A stretch of DNA of 64,000 nucleotides from Ianthella basta (taxonomy: Eukaryota > Porifera > Demospongiae > Verongiida > Ianthellidae), in NCBI GenBank assembly GCA_964019415.1, contig OZ025871.1:6390213-6454212 (forward strand), read 5' to 3'. The notes beneath the pieces were generated by a model. The model saw only the letters and a list, made by a program, of their open reading frames with translations. It made no database searches and had not been told where the DNA came from. Positions 1 to 10,069 of the stretch are shown here, in pieces. A program made the position numbers and the translations under genes. How positions within the stretch are numbered: the first letter of the stretch is position 1; each line of letters begins with the position of its first letter.

Positions 1-201
1 TTGTGTGATGATATGTGGTATGTATTGTACAACCTGCTGAGACTGAGGACAGCCTTAGTAATATGCACTGTATTGATAGTGATTGTGAAACAATTGCTAT
101 CATTCTTGTCCCTTTTGAGGTTAAGTGTTTGCTATAAACTTTGACTATACCTTCCTGGTTTGTTAAAGGTTGTACGTATGTATCTGTTCTTGCTTTGACA
201 G

Positions 202-442
202 CACTTGACATCATCACTCCATGTCAGTTTCTGCTTCGCTAGTCTTCTGAAAGGAGCTGCTAGAAACAGGAGTATTGTCAGCTTCCAATTGACCCACAGT
301 GAAGAGCACCGACCACAAGTGGAAGAAGTGCTCACCTATCTACTTGCTGACCTTACTGTTGATGAGATAAGGAGAATAGAGAGGGGGCAGTGTACACTGG
401 ACAGTGGACTGGTTTGTCCCTGCATTGAAGTCCTTCCAATCA
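202..442 (+). CDS. LRR exon of an upstream NLR-like gene (partial gene at left edge)
   Basis: The exon begins after an AG acceptor at 200-201 in phase 0 and ends at a strong GTGAGT donor, leaving phase 1. It is 241 nt and encodes about 80 residues. The middle reads as a leucine-rich repeat: FASLLKGAARNRSIVSFQL matches the pattern of the LRR exons at 42,756 and 49,404 (a helix, then N-R/K-S/T, then a beta strand). Its phase class (0 to 1) is also the same as theirs. It is therefore most likely the last LRR exon of another NLR gene whose NACHT part lies left of the window. Reading through the donor instead would end at a stop at 457-459. LRR identity is inferred from pattern; the exon borders come directly from splice consensus. 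Confidence 0.6.
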
Positions 443-563
443 GTGAGTGGGAGATGTAGTAGTATATATGACATATTTGATTGAGGTATTGCATATAAGA
501 AGAGGCCTTCATTTGTATGTATTACAGTTACTAGTTGTCTGTACCACTCGTGCACTGCTTTAG

Positions 564-787
564 TGTCCATGTCCAGCTGTTTCCTCCCTCTCCACCCACA
601 CTACCTCACAGCCGACACTTGTGCTGGTCCCACTTCTCTGTCCATGGACTCAGGTGGCAGTCATGCAAGCCAAAGTGCCCAGGTCTGTACTGCTAACCAC
701 TTCTTGTCACCGTCTTCACTGCTTCACAGAAGCCATTTGTATGATGTGGCTGATAGATTACAGGAGAGTTGTGGCAATCACACATGA
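564..787 (+). CDS. Terminal exon of the upstream NLR-like gene
   Basis: After a TTTAG acceptor this exon opens in phase 1, which fits the phase-1 donor of the LRR exon at 442, and reads 74 codons to a TGA at 785-787. The encoded tail is rich in Ser, His, Pro and Leu and has no recognisable domain. It is taken as the C-terminal tail of the gene at the left edge. The main NLR gene likewise ends with a short non-LRR exon after its last LRR exon. It could instead be an intronic open frame. Confidence 0.4.
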
Positions 788-861
788 TTGCTAATTTGAT
801 TATATAATGGAAGAATCAAATTACTACTGCTTCACCTTTCCCCACTTCCTCCTTAATACAG

Positions 862-968
862 TCCCACTACTCCTCAAATGACCCTTCAACTCCCCTTCTT
901 GAGGTGGGTGGGGGAGACAAGTGGTGCAGGGACAGTACCAGGTACTGAAGTAATGGAAGTGGCAGCAG
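862..968 (+). CDS. Candidate first coding exon of the CARD-only gene
   Basis: The stretch lies between an AATACAG acceptor and a GTAAGT donor. An in-frame ATG at 878 gives about 30 residues ending ...TEVMEVAA, with the exon ending in phase 1. This matches the phase-1 start of the CARD exon at 1,116. The sequence is not recognisable, so the assignment as first coding exon rests on phase and position only. Confidence 0.35.
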
Positions 969-1115
969 GTAAGTGAAGTGCACTGTTGAGGAGTTGGAGT
1001 GTTGACATGTAATTCTTGTTATTGTAGTATTCAGTAACACCATGTATGGGGTGCCATCTGGGACACGACTATGCTCCTGTTTCTCCTGTTTTCAATGCAG
1101 CCCCACTGCTTGCAG

Positions 1116-1400
1116 CTCATGACATTCTCAAGAAGTATGAGGATGAATTCTTCCACACTGTCACTGCCAAGTACAATGTGCTCAAACTAAAGCGTAAAGG
1201 AGTAATTCCCCAAGATACTGTAACTGCCTTAAATGCTGCCAGCAACAATGACGAGGCCAAGGAGATTTTGTACGACCACTTGATGACATATGGCACGTTA
1301 GAGACTCTGCAGGAATGGTGTGAATGGGCCTTAGCTGCACAAGGTCATCCAGGAATGCAAGAGCTGGGGAGGAAAGTGAAGGATGACTTGGCAGGAATAG
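1116..1400 (+). CDS. CARD-like (death-fold) domain exon
   Basis: The 285-nt exon is bounded by a GCAG acceptor and a GTTGGT donor, phase 1 to 1, and encodes one compact helical domain of about 95 residues. It begins HDILKKYEDEFFHTV and includes KLKRKGVIPQDTV, EILYDHLMTYGTLETLQ and GHPGMQELGRKV. The second copy at 25,161 has the same length (282 nt), phases and landmark residues (KYEDEFF, RKGVI-Q, EILF-HL, GYPNMQ). The pattern is that of the CARD/death-fold domains at the N-termini of invertebrate NLRs, which mediate like-with-like contacts in signalling complexes. The downstream exons are proline-rich and no NACHT follows, so the product may be an adaptor. CARD versus DEATH subfamily cannot be settled by eye. 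Confidence 0.75.
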
Positions 1401-1945
1401 GTTGGTTGGTGGGAGGGATTAGTGTGCATGCATGCATGTGTGCACGTGTGTGAGTCTCCCCACTGTACGTATGTGCTAACCTCAATTTTCTTATATGAAG
1501 GACACTCATGATGTAGGAGGTCACTTTTGTTGAAATTCACTGGTGATGCCATTCCTATATGCCCACACACCCAACAACATATAGTGACCTGCGCACACAA
1601 ATCCTTATATTTCAGTTACTGAGTTGAAGCAAAAAGACATCCCACACTAGACAGCCCAGAGCATTGTGAATTGGTCAAAATACATTGTAGCAGTTGGACT
1701 GTCCTTATGATGTAGTAAGAGTTGTCCATTGTGCTAGCTCATCCATCTTGACTGGTACAGGCTGTTCACTTCAAACACAGTTACACGTACACCTACAGCA
1801 GCTGACAAGGAACAGAAGCTGCACAACATTTTGTACATGTACTGTATGCCGTAGTTGTGTGGCTTCCGCTGCTCCTACAATTGTGCAATGCTTTGTATGA
1901 GGTGATTTGGTAAGAGTGGATCGAAGCAGAATGTGGAAAGGGCAA

Positions 1946-2079
<134 letters not shown>

Positions 2080-2512
2080 ACATGGAACTTGGAGTGAGGT
2101 GGACAACATTAGGTTTCAAGGATCACTGCATGTTTCCACTGCAGCATGTTATGGTACAGCATGTGGCCTACCCACTGCCAACTCTACTATTCTGTCATCT
2201 GGCGTACTAACCAGTAGTACTTCTAAGCTATGTATGCTACTGTTGCTAAAGTACATCAAAATGGGGAGAGTGTTTCTGGTTGTTCAAAAACCAAATACAT
2301 GGTTTATTGACATCTGACATATAGTACAAGGCAGCATTCTGGGTACTCCAGCTCCTTTAATTAAGAGACTCCACTGGTCCCCAGTGACCATGCCTTATCG
2401 TGCGTACACACTGTGACATACGGCTGAGAATTGGTGTGAATAGTTAGTTTCTCAGCAGTGTAGTTCACATAATTCACTGCAGGTTGCCTCCTCTTTTCCA
2501 ATTGCTGTCCAG

Positions 2513-2677
2513 GGGCTGCGGATCTCACCTCTTATGGCTTCCCAGATCTCTCAAGGAGTGCGGTTGCCCCTCCCCCTCCTGCCCCGCCCATTGCTGTTGA
2601 GGCAGCCCCCACTCCACCCCATTATCCTTATGGACCAGGCCAAATATCATGGAGGAGACCTGCTGGGCCACTGATCA
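2513..2677 (+). CDS. Proline-rich linker exon of the CARD-only gene
   Basis: A GTCCAG acceptor and a GTGAGC donor bound 165 nt in phase 1 to 1. The frame that fits the CARD exon encodes a run such as APPPPAPPIAVEAAPTPP followed by HYPYGPGQISWRRPAG. This is a low-complexity Pro/Ala segment, typical of flexible linkers or SH3/WW-binding stretches. Symmetric phases let it be added or skipped without changing frame. Confidence 0.5.
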
Positions 2678-2869
2678 GTGAGCACTGCAGTTCTAAGAGG
2701 GTTAAAAGTGACAAATTGTGTCTGATTCTGTTCCACGTACACTGTATGAACTGATAGTGTTAAATGTTGTATTTGGTGTGTGTTGTCTAAGCAGAGTTTT
2801 GATTAGTGTATTTCTTCCTGACTGCATGGATTGCTTACTGATGTTCATTTCTCTTTCTTCCTCACTCAG

Positions 2870-2989
2870 TTTCCCCTCCGCTGAGACGTGCTCCCCTCCC
2901 TCAACCACAGCCCTGTGCTCCAAGACAGATGTACACCGACCCGTCTGCTACAGGGTACCACCCACACAATGTGGGACAGCGACACCAAG
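2870..2989 (+). CDS. Second proline-rich exon of the CARD-only gene
   Basis: A CACTCAG acceptor and a GTGAGT donor enclose 120 nt, phase 1 to 1, reading SPPLRRAPLPQPQPCAP then RQMYTDPSATGYHPHNVG. It continues the Pro/Gln-rich linker. The donor lies just before a very long TG repeat. No domain is recognised. Confidence 0.5.
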
Positions 2990-3023
2990 GTGAGTTTGTG
3001 ATATGTGATGTACAGTGTGTGGG

Positions 3024-3214
<191 letters not shown>

Positions 3215-3276
3215 AGGGTCATGTACAGTACGTAAGTTGCTTATGTTGTATGGGATGTGATAAAGTATTATCGTAC

Positions 3277-3449
3277 AGTGAGCCTGGCTAAGAAAGCCAC
3301 CTGTGGACCAGTTTGAACTGACCTGTATAGAAAGGTGGATGCTCTCTGAGGTAGATTGCAATGTTTTAGTGCTATTTGTTGCCAGGGAGGCTGGCCGCTT
3401 TAGAGAGGTGGCTGCCTAACTCAGTGACCATCTTAGACAGGATCCACTG
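3277..3449. mobile_element. Short TIR element (pogo/Tigger-like MITE)
   Basis: The segment starts TA|CAGTGAGCCTGGC and ends GGATCCACTG|TA, so it has short inverted CAGTG ends flanked by TA. This is the layout of non-autonomous Tc1/mariner (pogo/Tigger) elements. It has no coding capacity. Exact ends are approximate to a few bases. Confidence 0.45.
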
Positions 3450-3957
3450 TATTGCAGCTCTAATGAAGTTCGAATTTAGTGCATCATGCATTATACATCA
3501 ATGCAGTTTTCATTCTGAATTGCACACCACATGCTGTATTGGTGGCTGTCTGTAGCATATAGATTGAGATGTACGTACATATAAAGTATAAACACATTCG
3601 GTTGAGGTGTGTTCCATCGCACTCCAGTGGAGTTAGTTGGATAAGCACATGGAGTGCACATTATGTATCATGGTATGTACTTACGTACCTGCCACTACAG
3701 AGAACTGTGTTAAGCTATGTAGGTGGGAGCCCTGTTCAGTTGGCTGTGTTGTACTGTGTGAGACATAGTGCCTACATGTCGAAGACACTGTATAGGGTGT
3801 AGTGCGTGAATGACTCTTCATACGAGTGCACCATGAGACTGTAGCCCTCTGATATATGCTTTATTGTATAAATGACAGCTAAAGAAAGTGACTCTCATCT
3901 GATTACTGCACTGCATATGGCCATCCCATATCCCATCTCATGTTACTATCTCTGCAG

Positions 3958-4140
3958 TGGCCATCCCTCCAACTGCTGATGTACCAGAAACCTCAGGCTT
4001 GACATATGCTTCCAGCATGGTCTCTGGTTACTACAGAACACTTGGGAAGAGACAAGACAACCCAAATGCTGCAGAAAGTACTGCAGAAAAGCGACATGAA
4101 GGTGTCAATCCTGACAGAGGGCATCCACACCGACACTGAA
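3958..4140 (+). CDS. Ambiguous penultimate exon of the CARD-only gene
   Basis: After a CTGCAG acceptor a phase-1 frame reads AIPPTADVPETSG... and stops with TGA at 4,137-4,139. An earlier possible donor (GAAG|GTGTCA, near 4,100) would keep phase 1. From about 4,037 a second overlapping frame (HLGRDKTTQMLQKVLQKS, then DMKVSILTEGIHTDTE) runs to a GTGAGC donor at 4,141, also phase 1. Either choice can join the last exon at 4,747. Which frame is used cannot be decided without transcripts. Confidence 0.35.
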
Positions 4141-4469
4141 AGTGAGCTCATTCACTCTCTGTCATCTGTCTGCGGGTAGCAGCTACTCTTGTGTCTAGTA
4201 AAGATGTTTGTGACACACTGTTGTAGTATGGTGGTACTGTACATGTGTATACACCATGCTCACAATGCAGCCAAGTACAACGATGTTGGGTAACAGATTC
4301 ATGTACATTATACTTCACAGTTCACATTACCCTTCACATTCGAAAACACACATACCCATAAATACCCGCCCATATGCATATTTTGAAGTGATATTAAATT
4401 GTGTGCGTACACATGTAATCATGGCGTTAGTACATGTGCAATTGTATATTATGTGTGTCTGGTAGCACT

Positions 4470-4476
4470 GTGTGTG

Positions 4477-4523
<47 letters not shown>

Positions 4524-4546
4524 ACGCACACGCATGCATGTAATAC

Positions 4547-4592
<46 letters not shown>

Positions 4593-4660
4593 GCGTGCGC
4601 GTGCATGTGAGTGTGCGTGTGTGTGTGTGCATGCATACGTGTAATATGTCTGTGTGTATG
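4470..4660. repeat. Compound (TG)n/(TGCA) microsatellite
   Basis: Two TG runs are joined by an alternating purine/pyrimidine stretch (TGCACGCACACGCATGCATG). It lies in an intron and has Z-DNA-prone composition. Confidence 0.9.
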
Positions 4661-4746
4661 TGATGAGTGTACACATTTTGTTTGGGTTTGTACCTTTCAT
4701 TCACCTGCTGACCTCTCACGTTCTCTGTACAGTTCACTCAGTGCAG

Positions 4747-4805
4747 GAGAACTAATGACTGCAGGATTGACCTGTGAAGGAGAAGATCTTGCAATTGACT
4801 TTTAG
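4747..4805 (+). CDS. Probable terminal exon of the CARD-only gene
   Basis: A GTGCAG acceptor opens a phase-1 frame ELMTAGLTCEGEDLAIDF ending in TAG at 4,803-4,805, followed by an AT-rich 3' region. A nearby alternative acceptor at 4,731-4,732 gives the same frame with a few extra residues. This closes a protein of very roughly 250-300 residues: CARD-like domain, then proline-rich tail. No NACHT or LRR exon precedes it. Confidence 0.4.
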
Positions 4806-5074
4806 TGTACACCAAACTTAGCTGGACCTAAGTTTGTAGTACTCCATAATTATTATAATTTTATTTTACTATTTTAGCAGTTGTTTGCATGTCTTGTAGG
4901 GAAGTGCATGATTTCTGTGACAAAGTGACACCAGTAATGTTTCCTTGTATCAGCTATAATGTGGTAATTGTACACTACATCTTGCAGTGTGTAGAGTGGC
5001 TAGTGTGTAGGTGTATGTGAGTGAGCATTGCATTGCATGTGCCACTTTCTTGCAAGCCAGTATATAATCTGGTG

Positions 5075-5162
5075 TAGCCCAGACCCACTTCCAGCCATTA
5101 TACTTATATTGTGCAAAGGACCCTTTGCACAATGTGAAATGGCTGGAAGTGGGTCTGGGCTA
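5075..5162. repeat. Near-perfect inverted repeat (hairpin MITE)
   Basis: The 25-bp arms, TAGCCCAGACCCACTTCCAG... at 5,075-5,099 and its complement at 5,138-5,162, enclose a second palindrome (TTGTGCAAAGG/CCTTTGCACAA). This is typical of a small foldback or MITE insertion. Confidence 0.85.
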
Positions 5163-5916
5163 TGTCAGGCCACATCTGTGTTGTGTGGCATTTGTAGGCA
5201 TGTTTGGTGAATATAATTGCATGGCTGCTGGTTATCTGCTTGAGTTGGCTATATAGCAACCGGCTACATCGATCCCCTGTCATGATCATCATGCAGTCTA
5301 TGTTAATGCATGCAGTTTGCCTTCTTCAACGTATAATGTATTATTGATTTGAATGCACATGGACCTCAGACTACATGTAAACGTTAGTGTCTTGTGCATG
5401 AACATGGCACATGTGCAAGTATGCTTGCCATATTGTGATCTTTTGCATAGTATTATTCATGCCAATTGCAAGTCTATAACCCATTCAAGGTTAATATCTT
5501 TGCCATGTCCAATAGCTCAGCTGGTTTCCAAACATGAACAGCTGTGCATGATCTTTCAATTGCCCAGAAGGAGGGTGTCATTAACGTTAAGCTTGTCTTT
5601 AATTGCCACCATTTTTGGAGACTACTTAGAATAATTGTTTGCAAATGAGATCATGAATATAATACATATAGCAAACATTTTATCATCGCATATAAAAGTT
5701 GAAACCGAATAAGACTATGCCATTAAAATTTGGCCCACTGATATACATCAATACTGAGAGAATATAAGAACAGAAAACTCTGTTTACAGGCACTCATGGT
5801 GTGTATAGCATATCTCTATTTGCAATGGAAAAGGCCATATTGTGTGCACACATACACTGAGCACTGTTCATGCATGTGCTCCACTTTACATAATTCCTAA
5901 TCTTCCCCTTGTACAG

Positions 5917-6431
5917 TACTGCTAGCACCTCAGAACAACATGCACCATGGGACCACACCACATTATATACATCCCTTCCACTGCATCAGCTAGCTCCTCC
6001 CACCACAACGGACATGGCCCCTACCAACCTGTAGTGTGGCTCCTTGTTTTACTGCAACAAAATAGTGTGTAGCCATATGCAACTGGTAGTCCATGTAGCT
6101 CATAGCAACAACTACGTATGTATAGTTGTCTCAACCTACGTACCACACGCCCGTGCATGCAAGTCATGTTCTGTCGAATCTGATGTGTTTCCAGGTGGAT
6201 TACCAAGAGGGTTCTCAAATCCATCCAGATTCAGTCCCACTTTGATGCATGTACCTGATCATCGATGTGGATGGGGAGTGGGAACTGGTATGCTGTGATC
6301 TTATTTGGAAAGACCTCATTTTGCTCTGCCAAGATGCAAGCTCAGATAATAATAGCAGTAAACCCAGTAGTAGAGTCAATACAGTTATTGTGTCAGCAGC
6401 ACTACAAAGTGGATGGAACCCATCTCTTTAA
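5917..6431 (+). pseudogene. Proline-rich exon pair, copy 1 (disrupted)
   Basis: After a TACAG acceptor (phase 1) the sequence reads LAPQNNMHHGTTPHY, clearly related to LAPQRDKLYGTTPHY at 15,663. A 2-nt length difference then shifts the frame into an early stop (TAG, about 6 kb). Downstream at 6,250-6,428 an open frame reads DVDGEWELVCCDLIWKDL, matched by EWEWGLVCCDPLIRKDL at about 16,010. The two segments are therefore paralogous to the 15.7-16.1 kb segments, and copy 1 looks inactivated or differently spliced. Function is unknown. The Pro/His/Ser-rich style resembles the linker exons of the CARD-only gene. Confidence 0.4.
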
Positions 6432-6829
6432 TTTTTATTGATACACGTGCACATTAATTATTTACTAATATGCCACATTATAGTTTCTCATGCAACCATG
6501 CAATCTCATGTTCGTTCAGTCAGGCTCATTTGTGGAATTTCCATAAGACATAGTTATGAAAATATGAGTGCCCTCCCCTTTTTCCCAGTGAGAAATGACC
6601 AGCAATTCTGAGGATGTAACACACAGTGCACAGGAGTTTGTTTTGGCTATGATGTCAAGTCTTTCACTGCGTTCTTACTAATCAGCAGGCAATGGTGAAA
6701 GGAAATGCAGATTAAGGGACAGTGCTCCTCCTACAGCTAGGAAGGGGAGGGGCAACTGCTAACAAGTGATAATTGTGTGGTGTTCTTTGAGTGTGCCTTT
6801 AGTTGTTTGAATATAATTATGCACAAGAT

Positions 6830-7160
6830 ACGTGCCTCCTAGAAGATGCGTTCCGCCTTAGGAATCGAGTTCCCCCCAGGCCTGTGGGTTGACGCTTAGG
6901 ACCGTTGTTCCGCCCACTAGGATACCAGCTTCCTCCCATATTGGGCGCTGCTAGGGGAGTCATTGTGTTCTTCCGTTGAAGACTTTGGAATTCAAGTGCC
7001 TTGCGTAGTAATAGTAGGATCTCAATGATGTCTACCGTTTCATATCCTACAGGAATTTGCTTCGACCCTACCTTCTAATATGAGCGCTCCACATGCAAAC
7101 AGGCTTCCCAGATATTCATGACATCGCAATTCTGCATGCTCATCACAAGACAATACAGGT
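6830..7160 (+). promoter_or_regulatory. GC-richer block ending in a splice donor (possible 5' UTR exon)
   Basis: The block has higher GC than its surroundings (CCGCC, CCGCCC and TTCCGCC motifs) and ends ACAATACAG|GTAAGT at 7,159. It could be a promoter with a non-coding first exon, or part of a decayed element. No open frame or TATA box of note was seen. Confidence 0.2.
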
Positions 7161-7294
7161 AAGTAATAGACGGTAATACATGCTGTATGTAAGTTTGCTA
7201 TAAAGTTTGTTTGTTTAACTTAGTAAGTTGGTTACAATGTTGCTAATAGCTAGCTAGCTGACTGCTGTAAAGTACCAGTTGCATTAATGGAAAT

Positions 7295-7543
7295 TTAATT
7301 ACTGCTCAAACTAGAACCTACGGGATAGCTGTGCGATGTGAAATGACTCAGTCTTTGCTGTTTTTGCATGTTCTGCATTTCAGTCATTGCTTCGTTGTTA
7401 CTGAAAGACTTCTGGAAATCCTCACACTGCTCATGGTACAACTCTTGACAGGCAGAGCATTGTAACATGGGACACTCAGGCTGAGTGTGACAATAGCACA
7501 CAACTTCTACGATCTGGCAAGACTGAACAGTGTCTAAAGGCAT
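7295..7543 (-). pseudogene. PHD-type zinc finger of a decayed integrase element
   Basis: The minus strand encodes VVCYCHTQPECPMLQCSACQ then ELYHEQCEDF. The spacing C-x-C...C-x2-C...H-x2-C is that of a PHD finger. It lies just downstream, on the same strand, of an integrase core remnant at 7,676-8,060. Integrase followed by a PHD-like finger is seen in some animal integrase-bearing transposons and retroelements. The fragment ends at a stop at 7,295-7,297. Confidence 0.55.
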
Positions 7544-7675
7544 GTGTGCCTGGTGTGAGTTCTCCCGATAGTAAGCAGCATCTCAGATCGATGGTCTCTC
7601 ATCTTCCTTCCTGTGTACTGTGTTGTCACTGAGTTGATCCCATATGGCAGAGGCTAGTGGCATATATATATAAAA

Positions 7676-8060
7676 TAGCTATAGCTTCTCTTCCAAACAT
7701 AAGGTAGAATTGGGTACACCACGAGGAAGCATGTACAGAGGTCCGATAGGATAATAGAAATTCCTCCAGATGTTCTTCACAGTCAGTCTCCTGTTCATTT
7801 ATCTACTTCACCAGTTGCTTTGTTATGGTTTGGTTCATTCTTTCATCAAGGCCATTTGTCTGTGGACGATAGGCACTGCTTAGTCTGTGTTGAATACCTG
7901 ACAGCATGAACAGCCTTCTGTTTGAGGCATTCACAAATTCCTTGCCCTAACCAGTTATGCAGGTGACAAAGCAGTCCTGACGCAAGTGAACTTCTTTAGT
8001 GATTGAAGTGATCACACGCTAGATGTACTTCATAGTAAATGCAATCAACCCATTATATCC
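7676..8060 (-). pseudogene. Integrase (DDE) core remnant
   Basis: Read on the minus strand, frames interrupted by stops give GKEFVNASNRRLFMLSGIQH, RLSSAYRPQTNGLDERMNQT and SYRTSVHASSW...LMFGREA. These are the hallmark C-terminal catalytic-core motifs of retroelement and Ginger-type integrases (G-x-EF, H/R-PQ-T-N-G-x-x-E-R, Y-x-T). Several stops (for example after ...CITG and after KQLVK) show it is dead. With the PHD finger at 7,295-7,543 it forms one remnant. Confidence 0.7.
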
Positions 8061-8365
8061 AGCATGTTATTGGTGTTGTCCTCCAATGAGTGGCCATGCA
8101 TGCTGTGTATGTGGAGCCATATTTCCACATTATATACACAATGTGGTGTTCAGTACTTATAGTGTAAGTGTGATTATATAGACTGTGTTAATGGGGTGAA
8201 TTAGCATTGTATATATAACAATGGTAATACCTCATATATACAAAGCTGTGTCAGCTTTGGCTACTGCTTATCCTGCTCTATGCAGGCGTGCTTGGTATTC
8301 TGAAAGTATATACCCAGACAGCCTCATAAAATAGCTGCACTCCTGTCTGATTATGTATGTAATTT

Positions 8366-8456
8366 GGTGCTCTCATATGACTCATATGTGAGCACCATGC
8401 ATGCCCCTTCACAAGTAAGATTACTCATATTATATGAGTAATCTTACTTGTGAAGG
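8366..8456. repeat. Two adjacent hairpins, one a 51-bp perfect palindrome
   Basis: 8,366-8,396 is an imperfect hairpin (GGTGCTCTCATATG... / ...CATATGTGAGCACC). 8,406-8,456 is a perfect inverted repeat with CCTTCACAAGTAAGATTACT arms. Such sequences are usual for MITE ends. Confidence 0.85.
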
Positions 8457-8460
8457 TGCA

Positions 8461-9960
8461 TGACTTGTGTTGATGCGTAGCATGCATGTTTGTCATCCCT
8501 GTACGTGCCAGTGGGGGCCACTTAGCCTGGAACAAGTGTTCTGCCCAGTGGTACATACCAGCCTGGAATTTCTGTCTTGGTAACATAAACAATTGACTGC
8601 ATTGATCCCTTGTAATTCATGTAACTTGTATAAGTCATGAAGTCTAGCTCTGCTTCTTCAAATTCATTATATTATGCAATACAATATATACAGTTATATG
8701 CATGGTGAACACGCAAACAACACGGAATGTCAGAGACAATCACACTCTTGACACAAACCATTATATTGTTTTTGTACAAATGTATAGCTATACACAGGCA
8801 AATAGAACATGACACCCAGTAGCATGCCATATGCATGCCATGCCAGCATGCTCACTCCAGCAGAACACGCACAGGCACAGTCATATTTATGCACACAATA
8901 TTACACAGGACATTATCTTATGCAACACTTACAATGCAAGCACATGTCATGGCTAAATACACACACACACACACACAAGTGCACACGTGCACTGGCTGTA
9001 TACATGCCTATCTCCTCTATCCCAGTCTGATGAAATTCGAAGGAGCCATCAAGCCATGGTATGGCCTCCAGATGAGAGACTTATAAATATAATTGTGGAT
9101 TTAGCTGGCCAAGTCTGTAATACAAATACAGCACAGGTATGCAGTAACTAACATGAGACATTTACTATACTGTATATTATCTTGTACACTTGAATAGGAC
9201 TCTAAGCCATGGATGTGTGAGCGACAATAAATCTTATTGCTGTTGAGAACTATGAAATGGTAACTGGTGTGTATACATACGTACATGTAGGATGACAGCA
9301 TACTGGTCACCAGTGGCAATGGATTAGTGTGTCACGTTTTACAGGTACTAAGCACAGTTCATAACAGAATGACAAGAATTAACAGTATTATAAATAAACT
9401 TACTGTATGATTGCCTGTGTGATTGCAAACATGATTGTCATAACAGGTTATAGTTCGATTGTTATCAGGTTTGCTATTTGGAAGGTACATGAATATTCTA
9501 TACCCTCCAGCTATTATTTATGAGCACAATGTATATAGATTATGACTGTAATATAGATAATATTTATAAGTCTGAATGGGACATTGGGTCTCAGTTTCTT
9601 TCCAGGTATTCCAGCTGTCACCTCTCCTATGTATACATAATACAAATTATGATACTTATTTATATGTAGTCGAAGCTGCAAACCAGTTTGTGGATCCCAG
9701 AGCTGGTGTCAAGTCAATACAGCCTCAGTGTCACAGGAAATCTGACACCCACTCATGGAGTATCCCCTTGTCTATCTAATTAGACTATCAGGTCTGTTGC
9801 CATGGGCAACCGACTTGTTCACAAGCAGCCGAGAACAGTGTAGTGACCGCCAGTACATGCAGCCCCAGGGAGAGGAAAGAAGGGGGTAACTATATCCACA
9901 CAGCTGGGAATTAATTCCTGGATTTCCACTCTGCTACTGATAGAGAAGAAGGGCTAATGA
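8461..9960. other. No gene recognised
   Basis: This is AT-rich non-coding sequence with a short CA repeat near 8,962. The open frames here are short and without domain signatures. Read as intergenic or intronic. Confidence 0.6.
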
Positions 9961-9974
9961 TTGCTGCCTATGGA

Positions 9975-10065
9975 TTGATAAATAGCTTGGTGGTTGAAAC
10001 TCTGTGAAAGAGTGTAGGCCCCGGGTTTGATTCCTGGCTGTGTGGCTAATTTCTCTTTCCTTTCT
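9975..10065 (+). mobile_element. tRNA-derived SINE fragment (pol III A and B boxes)
   Basis: TAGCTTGGTGG (9,983-9,993) resembles a tRNA A box. GGTTTGATTCC (10,024-10,034) fits the B-box pattern GGTTCGANNCC with one change, and the spacing of about 31 bp between them is tRNA-like. The flanks do not fold as a full tRNA cloverleaf by eye, so this is read as the head of a SINE rather than a functional tRNA gene. Confidence 0.55.
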
Positions 10066-10069
10066 CGCC

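Noticed and set aside
9975..10065. A functional tRNA gene
   Set aside because: A and B boxes are present but the flanks do not pair as acceptor, anticodon and T arms by eye; a SINE head fits better.
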